DNA of 64,000 nt from Fen-178 sp963722575 (GCA_963722575.1 CAVRNR010000006.1:620001-684000), one strand, 5' to 3'. Counted from the first letter of the stretch, positions 33,326-42,475 are shown. Translations and numbers: made by a program. Notes: generated from the letters alone by a model not told the origin.

Positions 33326-35539
33326 ATGGACACGAATCTACCCAGCAGCCGCCGGCGCATACGCATTCGCCTGCGCGGCATCGTTCAGGGAGTCGGGTTC
33401 CGGCCGTTCGTTCACAACCTGGCGCTCGAACTCAACCTGGCGGGCTACGTCCTGAACTCCTCGGCCGGCCTGGTGGCCGAAGTGGAAGGCGATCCGGCCG
33501 CGCTGGACGCTTTCGTTGCGGCCCTGCGGGAAGATCCGCCGCCTCTTGCCTGGATTCAGGAGATGGAGATTCTGGAACTGGAGGCCGCGGGCGACACCGC
33601 CTTCGCCATCCGCCCCAGCGTTGCCGAAACCGGCGAGTTCGCGTTGGTTTCGCCCGACGTGGCCACCTGCGACGAGTGCTTCCGCGATTTCACCGATCCC
33701 GCCAACCGCCGGTTCGGCTACGCGTTCACCAATTGCACCAACTGCGGCCCGCGCTACACCATCATCCGCGATATTCCCTACGATCGCCCCAACACCACCA
33801 TGGCGGCCTTCCACATGTGCGCGGCCTGCCAAGCGGAGTACGACGATCCGCGCAACCGGCGCTTTCATGCCCAGCCCAACGCCTGCCCCGAATGCGGTCC
33901 GGCGCTTTCGGAGGGTATCGAAGAGGCGCGCCGCAGGCTGGCGGCGGGGGAAATTCTGGCCATCAAGGGGCTGGGCGGATTCCACTTGGCCTGCGATGCC
34001 CGCAACCCGGCGGCCGTCCGCCGTCTGCGCGACCGCAAGCGGCGCAGCGACAAGCCATTCGCGTTGATGGCGCGCGACCTGGCGGCGGTGGAAGCCATCT
34101 GCGAGATCTCGGACGCCGACCGGCGCGCGCTGCTTAGTCCACGGAGGCCGATTGTGATTCTGCCTCGGCAGGCCGAGGGCCTGCCCCACTCAATCGCTCC
34201 CGGCAACCGCACCATCGGGGTCATGCTGCCTTATACGCCGCTGCATCACCTGCTGTTTGTCGACGCGCCCTATTCCCTTCTGGTGATGACCAGCGGCAAC
34301 CTCGCCGAGGAACCCATCGTGGTGTCGAACGCGGAAGCTCGGCTTCGGCTCGCCGGCGTGGCCGACTGGTTCGTCACCCACGACCGCGACATCTACATGC
34401 GCACGGACGACTCGGTGGTGCGCACCTTCGAAGGCACTGAGCGCGTCATGCGCCGTTCGCGGGGCTTCGCGCCGCAAACGCTGGACCTGGGACGGCGCGT
34501 CCCCGAATTGCTGGCCTGCGGCGCGGAATTGAAGAACACCTTCTGCCTCACCAAGGGGCGGCATGCCATCCTGAGCCAGCACATCGGCGATCTCGAAAAC
34601 TACGAAACCCTGGTTTTCTTTGAGGAAACGCTCGCCAATCTAAAGAAGCTCTTTAGGGTGGAGCCGCGCGCCGTGGCCTACGACCTCCATCCGAACTATC
34701 TCAGCACGAAGTACGCGCTGGGGATGGGCGGGCTGCCGAAATTCGGCGTGCAGCACCATCACGCGCACATCGCCGCCTGCATGGCCGAGAATGGCCTCGC
34801 GGGCGAGGTGATCGGAGTGGCGTTCGACGGCACCGGATACGGCCCGGATGGCGCCATCTGGGGCGGCGAATTCCTGGTGGCGGGCTATTCGGGCTTTGAA
34901 CGGCGCGGGCACTTGCGCTACGTGCCGCTGGCCGGCGGCGACGCGGCGGTGCGCGAACCTTGGCGCGCGGCACTGGGCTACGGGGCGCAAGTCGAAGGGG
35001 TCCCGGAGAATCGCGTCCGCGTGGTGCGGCGCATGATCGAAGCGGGCGTGAACACGGTGCCGACCTCTTCCTGCGGGCGATTGTTCGACGCCGTGGCGGC
35101 CATCATCGGCCTGCGTACGGTGGTTAACTTCGAGGCTCAGGCAGCCATCGAGCTGGAGATGATCGCCGAGGATGGCAACACCGCTCGGTACCCGTTTGAG
35201 ATCGGGGCTGGCCCGCTCTGGGAGCTGGATTTCCGCCCCATGATCGAGCACATCGCGCGCGAGGCTGAAGAAGGCGCGCCGCGGCCAGCGATCTCGGCCA
35301 AGTTCCACAACACTGTGGCCGAGGCCATTGTCGAAACCTGCCGGCGCATCCGCGGCGAGACCAAGCTGGTCCGGGTTTGCCTGAGCGGCGGCACGTTTCA
35401 AAACATGCGGCTGCTGGCGCTCGCCGTGGCCGGCCTGCGCGGCGCGGGCTTCGAGGTGTTTCTGCACGCGAAGGTGCCGCCCAACGACGGCGGCATCGCT
35501 TTGGGTCAGGCAGCTATCGCAGCCGAGCTGATGAGGTAA
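33326..35539 (+). CDS. hypF: Carbamoyltransferase HypF ([NiFe]-hydrogenase maturation)
   Basis: The ATG at 33326 (MDTNLPSSRRRIRIRLRG) gives 737 residues; the frame extends upstream only through a repeat. Domain order is complete: acylphosphatase-like (GIVQGVGFRPFVHNLA), two zinc fingers (CDECF ... CTNCG and CAAC ... CPECG), a YrdC-like domain (AIKGLGGFHLACDA), and a Kae1/TobZ-like domain (HHHAHIAACMAENG, GVAFDGTGYGPDG, LSGGTFQN). HypF makes the carbamoyl adenylate used to build the CN ligands of [NiFe]-hydrogenases, working with HypE. No other hyp or hydrogenase gene is in the window. A palindrome lies in the reading frame at 34168. Confidence 0.93.
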   Translation: MDTNLPSSRRRIRIRLRGIVQGVGFRPFVHNLALELNLAGYVLNSSAGLVAEVEGDPAALDAFVAALREDPPPLAWIQEMEILELEAAGDTAFAIRPSVAETGEFALVSPDVATCDECFRDFTDPANRRFGYAFTNCTNCGPRYTIIRDIPYDRPNTTMAAFHMCAACQAEYDDPRNRRFHAQPNACPECGPALSEGIEEARRRLAAGEILAIKGLGGFHLACDARNPAAVRRLRDRKRRSDKPFALMARDLAAVEAICEISDADRRALLSPRRPIVILPRQAEGLPHSIAPGNRTIGVMLPYTPLHHLLFVDAPYSLLVMTSGNLAEEPIVVSNAEARLRLAGVADWFVTHDRDIYMRTDDSVVRTFEGTERVMRRSRGFAPQTLDLGRRVPELLACGAELKNTFCLTKGRHAILSQHIGDLENYETLVFFEETLANLKKLFRVEPRAVAYDLHPNYLSTKYALGMGGLPKFGVQHHHAHIAACMAENGLAGEVIGVAFDGTGYGPDGAIWGGEFLVAGYSGFERRGHLRYVPLAGGDAAVREPWRAALGYGAQVEGVPENRVRVVRRMIEAGVNTVPTSSCGRLFDAVAAIIGLRTVVNFEAQAAIELEMIAEDGNTARYPFEIGAGPLWELDFRPMIEHIAREAEEGAPRPAISAKFHNTVAEAIVETCRRIRGETKLVRVCLSGGTFQNMRLLALAVAGLRGAGFEVFLHAKVPPNDGGIALGQAAIAAELMR
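34168..34190 (+). repeat. Family B-like hairpin inside hypF
   Basis: GCAGGCCGAGGGCCTGC (34168-34184) is a 7+3+7 palindrome of the same 17-bp length as the intergenic modules and is followed directly by CCCAC, the family end. It encodes QAEGLPH in a variable loop of HypF, between PIVILPR and IAPGNRTIGVMLP. Confidence 0.5.
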
Positions 35540-35542
35540 GAC

Positions 35543-37126
35543 ATGTTGCTGGACCAACTGGAGAAATGGAAGAGCCGCTTCGGCCCGCCAGGCGACGGCC
35601 AACTGGAACGGTTGCTGGCCGCGGCGGCCCGGCGCCGGTTCAGCGACGCCGCCAGCCTGATCCGCCTGCATGAGACGGCGCTTTTCTTGCGCGCTTATCC
35701 GCGCACTCCGGAGGTGGCGCGCCTGGCGGACGCGATTCTGTTCTCATTCGCGGGCCGCGTCACGGAACTCGAAGCCTTCGAGGAGCCGGAGATATCGGGT
35801 ATCGCGGGCACGTCGCTCACGGCGGTGTTCAGCTATGAAGTGGCGCGGCGCCTCGCGGCCCGCCATCCGCGCGACATTGAAATCGCCTGGGACCGTTACG
35901 ATGGCATCGACCGGCTCGGCCCGGTACTGCGCCGCTTCCTGCCGCTGCTCGGAGAAGATTGGCCGGTGGAAGCGCACGTCCCCTATCGCGAGTGGATCGC
36001 GGCGGCGCGGCCCCGTGGCACCAGCGACCTGGCGTGGCTGTTGGAGCGCCTGGCCGGGTCGCCGGAACTGTTCGACACGCTCGACCTGCCGCTCACCTGG
36101 CACGTAGGCGACACGCGCACGTCGCGATCGCGCCTGCGCCTCGCCGGACGAAAGCTGTACTGCCACCGGGAACCGCTGCTGCGGCGCAGCGACGTTTTCC
36201 TCGCGCGCGCGCTCGATGCACCGCCGCTTCCCGTGCGGCGTCTCGCCCGGCCGGAGGCGCGCAAGATCCTGGATCTGATTCTCGACACCTCCGCCATGCG
36301 TTTCCGCGAGCTTTACGGCTTCAGTCACCCCGACGAGGGCGGGGTTTATCATGCCGACGCGGGCCGTGGCGTGGAGATCTTCTTCTTCGGCGTGCCGCCC
36401 GCATGGCGTTTGCCGCTGCGCGCGTACCATGGCGGCATGTTCTTCAAGAACGGCGTGCCGGCCGGCTACGTGGAAGTGCTCTCGCTGTTTGAGCGCGCCG
36501 AAGTCGGCTTCAACCTCTACTACACCTTTCGCGAAGGCGAATCCGCGTGGCTGTATGCGCGGCTGCTGCGCCTGTCCCGCCAGGTTCTGGGCGTGACCTG
36601 CTTCTCGGTGGATCCCTACCAGATCGGCCTGGAGAATCCCGAAGCCGTGGATTCCGGAGCGTTCTGGTTCTATCGCAAGCTGGGGTTCCGTCCGGTTGAT
36701 CCGAAGGTGGCCACGCTCATGGACCGTGAAGAGCGCCGCATGAGCCAAACCCCTGGCTACCGGAGCTCCCGGCGGACCCTGGAGAAGCTGGCCGAAGGCT
36801 ACATGCTTTTCGAAGGCCCATCGTGCGAAAAGGGCGTCTGGGACAACTTCCGCGTGCGCAACCTTGGCCTGTTCGTCGAACGAAAAAGGGGTCAGACGCA
36901 TTTTCCTGGCCCCTCCAGCGGCCTGGCGCAGCTTCTCAACCTGATCCCGGACCTGGCGCGTTGGACGGCGGAAGAGAAGGCCGCCGCGGCGCAGATACTC
37001 CGGGCCAAAGAGAGCGCCAGTGAAGCGCGCTATCTTCGATTGATGCAGCGTCATCCCCGTCTGCGCACCGCGTTTCTGGCGTTGGGCACAGTACACTGGG
37101 AGAGTACGCACAGGGAGGGACGATGA
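35543..37126 (+). CDS. Conserved-type hypothetical protein with GNAT-like segment
   Basis: A 527-residue protein I do not recognise as a named family. No signal peptide or membrane segment is visible, so it is probably cytoplasmic. The N-terminal 220 residues are helical and Leu/Arg/Ala-rich. Around 370-400 the segment NPEAVDSGAFWFYRKLGFRP recalls the last helix and strand of GNAT acyltransferases, and FFFGVPPAWRLPLRAYHGGM earlier could be part of the same fold. The C-terminal part is charged, with KRGQTHFPGP encoded by a palindrome. It starts three bases after hypF and overlaps the DUF3617 gene by four bases, so the genes are co-transcribed. Confidence 0.7.
   Translation: MLLDQLEKWKSRFGPPGDGQLERLLAAAARRRFSDAASLIRLHETALFLRAYPRTPEVARLADAILFSFAGRVTELEAFEEPEISGIAGTSLTAVFSYEVARRLAARHPRDIEIAWDRYDGIDRLGPVLRRFLPLLGEDWPVEAHVPYREWIAAARPRGTSDLAWLLERLAGSPELFDTLDLPLTWHVGDTRTSRSRLRLAGRKLYCHREPLLRRSDVFLARALDAPPLPVRRLARPEARKILDLILDTSAMRFRELYGFSHPDEGGVYHADAGRGVEIFFFGVPPAWRLPLRAYHGGMFFKNGVPAGYVEVLSLFERAEVGFNLYYTFREGESAWLYARLLRLSRQVLGVTCFSVDPYQIGLENPEAVDSGAFWFYRKLGFRPVDPKVATLMDREERRMSQTPGYRSSRRTLEKLAEGYMLFEGPSCEKGVWDNFRVRNLGLFVERKRGQTHFPGPSSGLAQLLNLIPDLARWTAEEKAAAAQILRAKESASEARYLRLMQRHPRLRTAFLALGTVHWESTHREGR
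36887..36914 (+). repeat. Hairpin AGGGGTCAG...CTGGCCCCT inside a reading frame
   Basis: AGGGGTCAG pairs with CTGGCCCCT (nine pairs, one G-T) around a 10-base loop. It encodes RGQTHFPGP in the unknown 527-residue protein. GGGGTCAGACGC-type palindromes are, from general knowledge, common intergenic REP-like elements, so this may be an in-frame insertion. Confidence 0.45.
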
Positions 37127-37614
37127 AGAAGATACTGGTTTTTGCGGCCGCGGCGCTCTTGTTGCCGATCGGGATAACCAATGCAGCCGACCTACCGGAA
37201 CTGAAGGAGGGTCTCTGGTCGAGCCACACTCAGACTACCGACAACTCCGGAACCAAACCGACCGAACAGACATCCACGATCTGCCGCAATCACGCTTATG
37301 ACCAGCATGTGCGGTCTCTTGCGAAGGGCATGAAGGGCTGCACCACGGTCAGTGAAAGTTTCCAGGGCGGCAAGTACTCCGTCGAAATGCATTGCGTGAT
37401 CGGCAGTACGGTTGTCGACAGCAAGGGCAGAAGCACCTTTCAGGGCGATACGGCGACCCATTCCGAGACCCATGCCACTTATACTCCTGCGATGGGCGGC
37501 GTAAGTGAAACCACCATGATCATGGACCAGAAGTATGTGGGCAGTTGCCCGGCGGGCGCGCAGCCTGGGGACATCACGTACGCGGACGGAAGAGTCACCC
37601 ACTGGAGACATTGA
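37123..37614 (+). CDS. DUF3617-family exported protein
   Basis: A 163-residue protein with a signal peptide (MKKILVFAAAALLLPIGITNAA). The mature part begins LPELKEGLWSSHTQT, the usual DUF3617 opening (x-PGLWE/x), followed by Cys residues in TICRNHA, KGCTTV, MHCVIG and GSCPAG that may form disulfides, and the closing PGDITYADGR. The family is periplasmic, of unknown function, common in Proteobacteria and Acidobacteria. The ATG overlaps the stop of the preceding gene. Confidence 0.85.
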   Translation: MKKILVFAAAALLLPIGITNAADLPELKEGLWSSHTQTTDNSGTKPTEQTSTICRNHAYDQHVRSLAKGMKGCTTVSESFQGGKYSVEMHCVIGSTVVDSKGRSTFQGDTATHSETHATYTPAMGGVSETTMIMDQKYVGSCPAGAQPGDITYADGRVTHWRH

Positions 37615-37721
37615 GGAAGCGCGGACGTGATTCCAGTTACAGGCGATGAAAGCCTTCAGTCCCGAGCTTCTGTCGGGAGACGGCGCCTGACATCCTCATA
37701 GACGCCTCGCGCAAGAGCAAG

Positions 37722-37955
37722 CTATTCTTGCGCCTCCAGGAGTGTCGGCTGCTCCAACTCGCCGGGATAGCGGAAAAGCGTCGCGAACTCAGTCAGCTTG
37801 ACCGCTGGCAGGACCTCGGCCTCAAGCGACTGCTCGATCGTCTTGAGGGCCTTCTCCGCTGCCTGCCGGCAGTGGTACAAGGCGCCTCCCACCATCGGCG
37901 GAACGTCGTTCAGTCCAAGCTCCGCCATGCGCAGGTCGCTGGACGCCAACCGCAA
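37722..37955 (-). pseudogene. HEPN-domain remnant
   Basis: A 77-residue frame with LASSDLRMAELGLND and GALYHCRQAAEKALK, the first helices of a HEPN protein, then TLFRYPGELEQPTLLEAQE, which resembles the end of the HEPN domain. The usual middle segment of about 40 residues (with the conserved TH-D-L region) is missing, and the N-terminus runs back out of frame into the nucleotidyltransferase remnant. It looks like a partly deleted gene; a short expressed protein from a TTG start cannot be excluded. Confidence 0.55.
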
Positions 37956-38080
37956 CCACTCTCGGGATTCTTCAGCGTGCCGCGGCGTTGCGCGGCGGAA
38001 CCGATCAGGTACACCTTCTCCGGCTCGAAGTGCTTCACAATGCGGCGAACCGCTTCCTGAATCACTTCGCTTTGCACCAT
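37910..38080 (-). pseudogene. MNT-type nucleotidyltransferase remnant
   Basis: From the ATG at 38080 the frame reads MVQSEVIQEAVRRIVKHFEP and VYLIGSAAQRRGTL, the N-terminus of a minimal nucleotidyltransferase including the GS motif. The following S-D-x-D active site is absent; the sequence continues in another frame as the HEPN remnant. A deletion between the two genes of an MNT/HEPN toxin-antitoxin pair is the simplest explanation. Between 37615 and 37721 I see only small hairpins. Confidence 0.55.
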
Positions 38081-38121
38081 GCCCCTATTGTACTCGCCGA
38101 AGCCATTGCCGGCCGGTCCGA

Positions 38122-39582
38122 TTAGTAGTCCTCGGTCCGCTCGTTGACCCAGACGCCGTCCACGTTGAAGTGCGGCCATGGGCCGCCTAAGCCTCGTCCG
38201 GTGATGCTGTCGTCCCACTTAGTCGCTGGGTCGAAGTAGCCGGGCGTCCGCAGGTGCTCTCTTACTACCGGTTCGTTCAGCTCCACGCCCAGGCCGGGGG
38301 CATCCGGAACGGTGATGTAGCCTCTGTCGATGAGCGGCTGCGGCACGCCGGTGATCAGTTGCTGCCACCAGGAGAGGAAATCCACGGCATGGCACTCCAT
38401 GGCAATGTAGGAATCCAGCGTGGCGGCGGTATGAACGGCGGCGATGGTGGCCAGCGGCGACCCGGCCATGTGAATGGCCGTGGGAATCCGCTCCCGGTCG
38501 TAGGCGTAATCGGCAATCCGCTTGGTCTCGCGGCAACCGCCGGAGGTGCCGTGATCCAGATGGATGATATCGACGGCGCGATTGTCGATCAACTGCTGGA
38601 AGCCTTCCTCGAGGCCGAAACCGTCCTCGCCCGTGAGCAGCGGCGTGCGCGTATGAGCCTTGATTTCCTTGTAGTCCTTCCAGCGCCAGAAACCGCCGGT
38701 GTAGAACAGATCTTCCAGCCATGCGAGGCGGCATTTCTCGAACGTTTGGGCGGCGCGAATGCCGTCGGTGACCGTTCCGCAGCGGAGACTGGCGGCGTCC
38801 ACCGCCAGCGGCTTATCCCAGCCGATGGCATCGCGCACGGCCGTGATCAACTCGGCTCCGTACTCGAGCCCCTTGTCGGTCGGGACGCCTTCGGTATCCA
38901 GATACCCCGGCTTGACGCCGACGAAGTTGGTGGTGACATCCATCTTGAAAAACGTGAACCCTTTCTTCATGCGCTCCACCATTCGATCCCCGTACTTCTT
39001 GGGGTCGGCGGTTCCGGTGGTGTCGCAATACATGCGCGCGCGATCGCGTTTCTTATCGCCGAGCAAGCGCCAGACCGGGACGCCGTAGACCTTGCCCACA
39101 ATATCGTGCAGGGCGATATCGATGGCGCTGAAGCCGCCGCCCTGGCGTCCTGGGCCTGCGAACGGGCGAACGCTCTGGAGAATGCCCGTTATGTCCAGGG
39201 GGCTTTTTCCCACCAGCAGGGGTCGCATGGAGAGCGCCAGGTTCTCATTGCCGGCGTCGCGCACTTCACCCAGGCCGTAGACATCCTGGTTGGTGAACAT
39301 CTTGATGATGGGGTAGTCGAAGTTGGCCGCAATCCTGAGCGCCCGTATGTCCGTGATCTTCAGGTCGCTGGGCGAGGAGAACTTATTGATTGGGCCATAG
39401 TGGACGGGCGCGCCGCGTCCACCTGCGCCGCCTCCGGGGTTTTGGCCGCCCGTGGGTACCCGGCCGGGAGTGCCTTGCTGGCCCGAGGCCGACATGGTGA
39501 AGATGCCGCCCAATCCGCTGGCGATGGCAGCCTGGCAGAGCATCGCGCGCCGGCTCAAATCTCTGGCTTGAACACGTTTCAT
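38122..39582 (-). CDS. Tat-exported enolase-superfamily (mandelate racemase-like) enzyme
   Basis: A 486-residue protein with a twin-arginine leader (LSRRAMLCQAAIASGLGG) and then a Gly/Gln/Pro-rich linker (QQGTPGRVPTGGQNPGGG). The body is a muconate lactonising/mandelate racemase-type enzyme: an N-terminal capping domain (ITDIRALRI, FSAIDIALHDIVGK) and a barrel with acidic metal-ligand candidates in LAVDAAS, LAWLEDLF and LLTGEDGF. Family members abstract the alpha-proton of carboxylates, often dehydrating sugar acids. Export is unusual for the family. It stands alone and points away from the NHL cluster. The substrate is unknown. Confidence 0.83.
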   Translation of the reverse strand: MKRVQARDLSRRAMLCQAAIASGLGGIFTMSASGQQGTPGRVPTGGQNPGGGAGGRGAPVHYGPINKFSSPSDLKITDIRALRIAANFDYPIIKMFTNQDVYGLGEVRDAGNENLALSMRPLLVGKSPLDITGILQSVRPFAGPGRQGGGFSAIDIALHDIVGKVYGVPVWRLLGDKKRDRARMYCDTTGTADPKKYGDRMVERMKKGFTFFKMDVTTNFVGVKPGYLDTEGVPTDKGLEYGAELITAVRDAIGWDKPLAVDAASLRCGTVTDGIRAAQTFEKCRLAWLEDLFYTGGFWRWKDYKEIKAHTRTPLLTGEDGFGLEEGFQQLIDNRAVDIIHLDHGTSGGCRETKRIADYAYDRERIPTAIHMAGSPLATIAAVHTAATLDSYIAMECHAVDFLSWWQQLITGVPQPLIDRGYITVPDAPGLGVELNEPVVREHLRTPGYFDPATKWDDSITGRGLGGPWPHFNVDGVWVNERTEDY

Positions 39583-39694
39583 ATAGAAGTGCGCCTTTCC
39601 GTTTCGGCAATCGCCTTCGATTGTACACCCGCGCTTCCGCTGGCAGTGCTAAGCTACTAGCAGGCCCGCGTCCGCACCACGAGGTTTTTCGAAA

Positions 39695-42475
39695 ATGCGA
39701 ACGCGTTCCATTCTTCTTCTCACCGCGGTCTTATCCTGTTCGGCATGGGGACAGACCTACACCATATCGACCATTGCCGGCGGCGCGCTGCCGGTTAACA
39801 TTCCAGGAACGTCCGCCAGCCTGGGCTACGGCGTGCCTCGATATATTGCGGCCGATCGGGCGGGCAATGTGTTTTTCGTGGATCAAAACACCGTCCTGCG
39901 ATTGGACGCCACAACGGGCGTCTTGACCCTGGTGGCGGGTAACGGGTCGGTGGGTTTCAGCGGCGACAACGGGCCAGCCACCAGCGCCCAGTTGAATAAC
40001 CCCGGTGGGGTCGCCGTGGACTCCGCCGGCAACCTGTACATCGCCGACTCGGGAAACGCCCGCATCCGCAAAGTCTCGGGCGGGGTGATTACCACCGTGG
40101 CGGGCGGGGGCTCGTCTGGTTTCTTCGACACTGGCCCGGCCACCAGCGCCCAGTTGTGGGGCCCCGGAGGCATCGCCGTCGATTCTAACGGCGACCTTTA
40201 TTTCTCCGATACCGCTCTCTTCGGTTACGGCCTCATCCGCAAGGTATCGGGCGGGGTGATCACCACCGTGGCGGGCGGGGGCTCGTCTGGCTTGGGCGAC
40301 AACGGCCCGGCCACCAGCGCTCAGTTGTACCTTCCGGCCGGGGTCGCGGTGGACTCGGCCGGCAACCTGTACATCGCCGACCCTGTCAGCTACCGCGTCC
40401 GCAAGGTATCGAACGGCGTGATCACCACCGCGGCAGGGAATGGGACGCAAGGTTTCAGCGGCGACAACGGCCCGGCCACCAGCGCCCAGTTGAGCGGCCC
40501 CACCGGGATCGCCGTGGACTCCGCTGGCAACCTCTACATCGCCGACTCTGGTAACATCCGCAAAGTCTCGAACGGGGTGATCACCACGGTGGCAGGAAAT
40601 GGGACGCAAGGTTTCAGCGGCGACAACGGCCCGGCCATCAGCGCCCAGTTGTACGGGCCCTGGGGCGTCGCCATCGACTCAGCCGGCAACCTGTACATCG
40701 CGGACTCTTATAACAGCCGCATCCGCAAGGTCACGAACGGGGTGATTACAACCGTAGCGGGCAACGCGGCGTGTTGTTTCAGCGGCGACAACGGCCCGGC
40801 CGCCAGCGCCCAGTTGTACGGTTCCCACGGCGTCGCCGCCGGCCCCGATGGCAGCGTCTATATCGCCGACTCTTCCAACAACCGCATCCGCAAGGTCACG
40901 AACGGGGTCATCACCACCGTGGCGGGAAACGGGACGGCAGGCTTCAGCGGCGACAACGGACCGGCCGCCAGCGCCCAGTTAACCGATCCGGAAGGCGTCG
41001 CCGTGGATTCAGCCGGCAACCTCTACATTGCCGACACTGGTTACAGCCGCGTCCGCAAGGTCACGAACGGGGTCATCACCACCGTGGCAGGGGGCGGCGC
41101 GACCCTAGGCGACAACGGCCCGGCCACCAGCGCCCAGTTGTACTCTCCTAAAGGTGTCGCCGTGGACTCTGCCGGTAACCTCTACATCGCAGACACTTAT
41201 AATCAGCGAATCCGCAAGGTTTCGAACGGGGTCATCACCACCGTCGCCGGAACCGGGACGCATGGCCCCAGCAGCGGCGACAACAACCCCGCCACCAGCG
41301 CCTCGTTGTTCAGCCCCACCGGCGTGGCCGTGGACTCCGCTGGTAACCTTTACATCGCCGACACTGGCAACAGCCGCGTCCGCAAACTCTCGAACGGGGT
41401 GATCACCACCGTGGCGGGAACCGGGGGGTATGGCTTCAGCGGCGACAATGGCCTGGCCACCAGCGCCCAACTGTACAACCCCGAAGGCATCGCCGTGGAC
41501 CCGGCCGGCGACCTTTACATCGCCGACACCCTTGACAGCCGCATCCGCAAGGTGTCGAACGGGGTCATCACCACCGTGGGGGGAAACGGCACCTATGGCT
41601 TCAGCGGCGACAACGCTCCAGCCACCAGTTCCCAGTTGAGCCGTCCCACCGGCGTCGCCGTGGACTCGGCCGGCAACGTCTACGTCGCCGACCGTGATAA
41701 CAACCGCATCCGTGTTTTAACGCCAGCCGCGGTGACAGATCGGAAGCCCACCATCGTGAGCATGGTGAATGCGGCCAGCTACATCGGCGGGGCGATTTCC
41801 CCAGGCGAGATGGTGACCATCTTTGGCTCGGGCATCGGACCGGCCACCGCGGCATACGCGACCATGGACCCGTCGACCGGCAAGCTGGCGACCACAATCG
41901 GCGGCGTGCAGGTACTGTTCAGTGGCGTCGCTGCTCCGATGATTTACGCCAGCAGCACACAGGTGTCGGCGTTGGTGCCATACGAGATGGCGTCCTTTGT
42001 CAACCCCGCGGTGTGGATCGAGTACGCGGGCGAGACTTCCAACACGGACCAAGTGACCTTGGCGGTCACGGCCCCGGGCCTGTTCGCGCAGAGCTCGTCG
42101 GGCAGCGGGACGGGGGCCATTTTGAACCAGGACAACAGCCTGAACGGGTTGAGCCATCCGGCAGCTAAGGGCAGCATCGTACAGGTGTTCCTGACGGGCG
42201 AGGGCCAGACCAGCCCGCAGGGGGTCACGGGCGCGATAACGGCCGCGACCTTGCCGCCCCCGCAGGTGACGCCGGAGCCGATGCAACTGATCCAGGTATG
42301 GATCGGCGGCCAGCAGGCTCTCTGGACCTACGCCGGGGAAGCGCCGGGCATGGTAGCGGGGGTGATGCAACTCAACGTGCAGATCCCAACCGGTGCGCCA
42401 TCGGGCGCGCTGTCGATTCAGGTGTCGATCGGTGGGAACATGAGCCAGAACGGCATCACGGTGGCGGTGCAGTGA
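39695..42475 (+). CDS. Exported 12-unit NHL-repeat protein with TIGR03437 domain (first of three)
   Basis: A 926-residue secreted protein with a signal peptide (MRTRSILLLTAVLSCSAWG). I count 12 units with the core AVDSAGNLYIADxxNxRIRKVS, each about 54 residues and separated by VITTVAGNG and FSGDNGPATSAQL. The C-terminal part from about residue 686 (MVNAASYIGGAISPGEMVTI ... VQVLFSGVAAPMIYASSTQV) is the TIGR03437 domain. It lacks the BACON domain found in the next two genes. Its stop is overlapped by the next start (GTGA). A surface or secreted double propeller for ligand or carbohydrate binding is inferred. Confidence 0.9.
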   Translation: MRTRSILLLTAVLSCSAWGQTYTISTIAGGALPVNIPGTSASLGYGVPRYIAADRAGNVFFVDQNTVLRLDATTGVLTLVAGNGSVGFSGDNGPATSAQLNNPGGVAVDSAGNLYIADSGNARIRKVSGGVITTVAGGGSSGFFDTGPATSAQLWGPGGIAVDSNGDLYFSDTALFGYGLIRKVSGGVITTVAGGGSSGLGDNGPATSAQLYLPAGVAVDSAGNLYIADPVSYRVRKVSNGVITTAAGNGTQGFSGDNGPATSAQLSGPTGIAVDSAGNLYIADSGNIRKVSNGVITTVAGNGTQGFSGDNGPAISAQLYGPWGVAIDSAGNLYIADSYNSRIRKVTNGVITTVAGNAACCFSGDNGPAASAQLYGSHGVAAGPDGSVYIADSSNNRIRKVTNGVITTVAGNGTAGFSGDNGPAASAQLTDPEGVAVDSAGNLYIADTGYSRVRKVTNGVITTVAGGGATLGDNGPATSAQLYSPKGVAVDSAGNLYIADTYNQRIRKVSNGVITTVAGTGTHGPSSGDNNPATSASLFSPTGVAVDSAGNLYIADTGNSRVRKLSNGVITTVAGTGGYGFSGDNGLATSAQLYNPEGIAVDPAGDLYIADTLDSRIRKVSNGVITTVGGNGTYGFSGDNAPATSSQLSRPTGVAVDSAGNVYVADRDNNRIRVLTPAAVTDRKPTIVSMVNAASYIGGAISPGEMVTIFGSGIGPATAAYATMDPSTGKLATTIGGVQVLFSGVAAPMIYASSTQVSALVPYEMASFVNPAVWIEYAGETSNTDQVTLAVTAPGLFAQSSSGSGTGAILNQDNSLNGLSHPAAKGSIVQVFLTGEGQTSPQGVTGAITAATLPPPQVTPEPMQLIQVWIGGQQALWTYAGEAPGMVAGVMQLNVQIPTGAPSGALSIQVSIGGNMSQNGITVAVQ

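Noticed and set aside
37660..37732. Rho-independent terminators after the DUF3617 gene or the HEPN remnant
   Set aside because: Two short hairpins exist (TCCCGA/TCGGGA and CGCAAGA/TCTTGCG), but neither is followed by a T-run on either strand.
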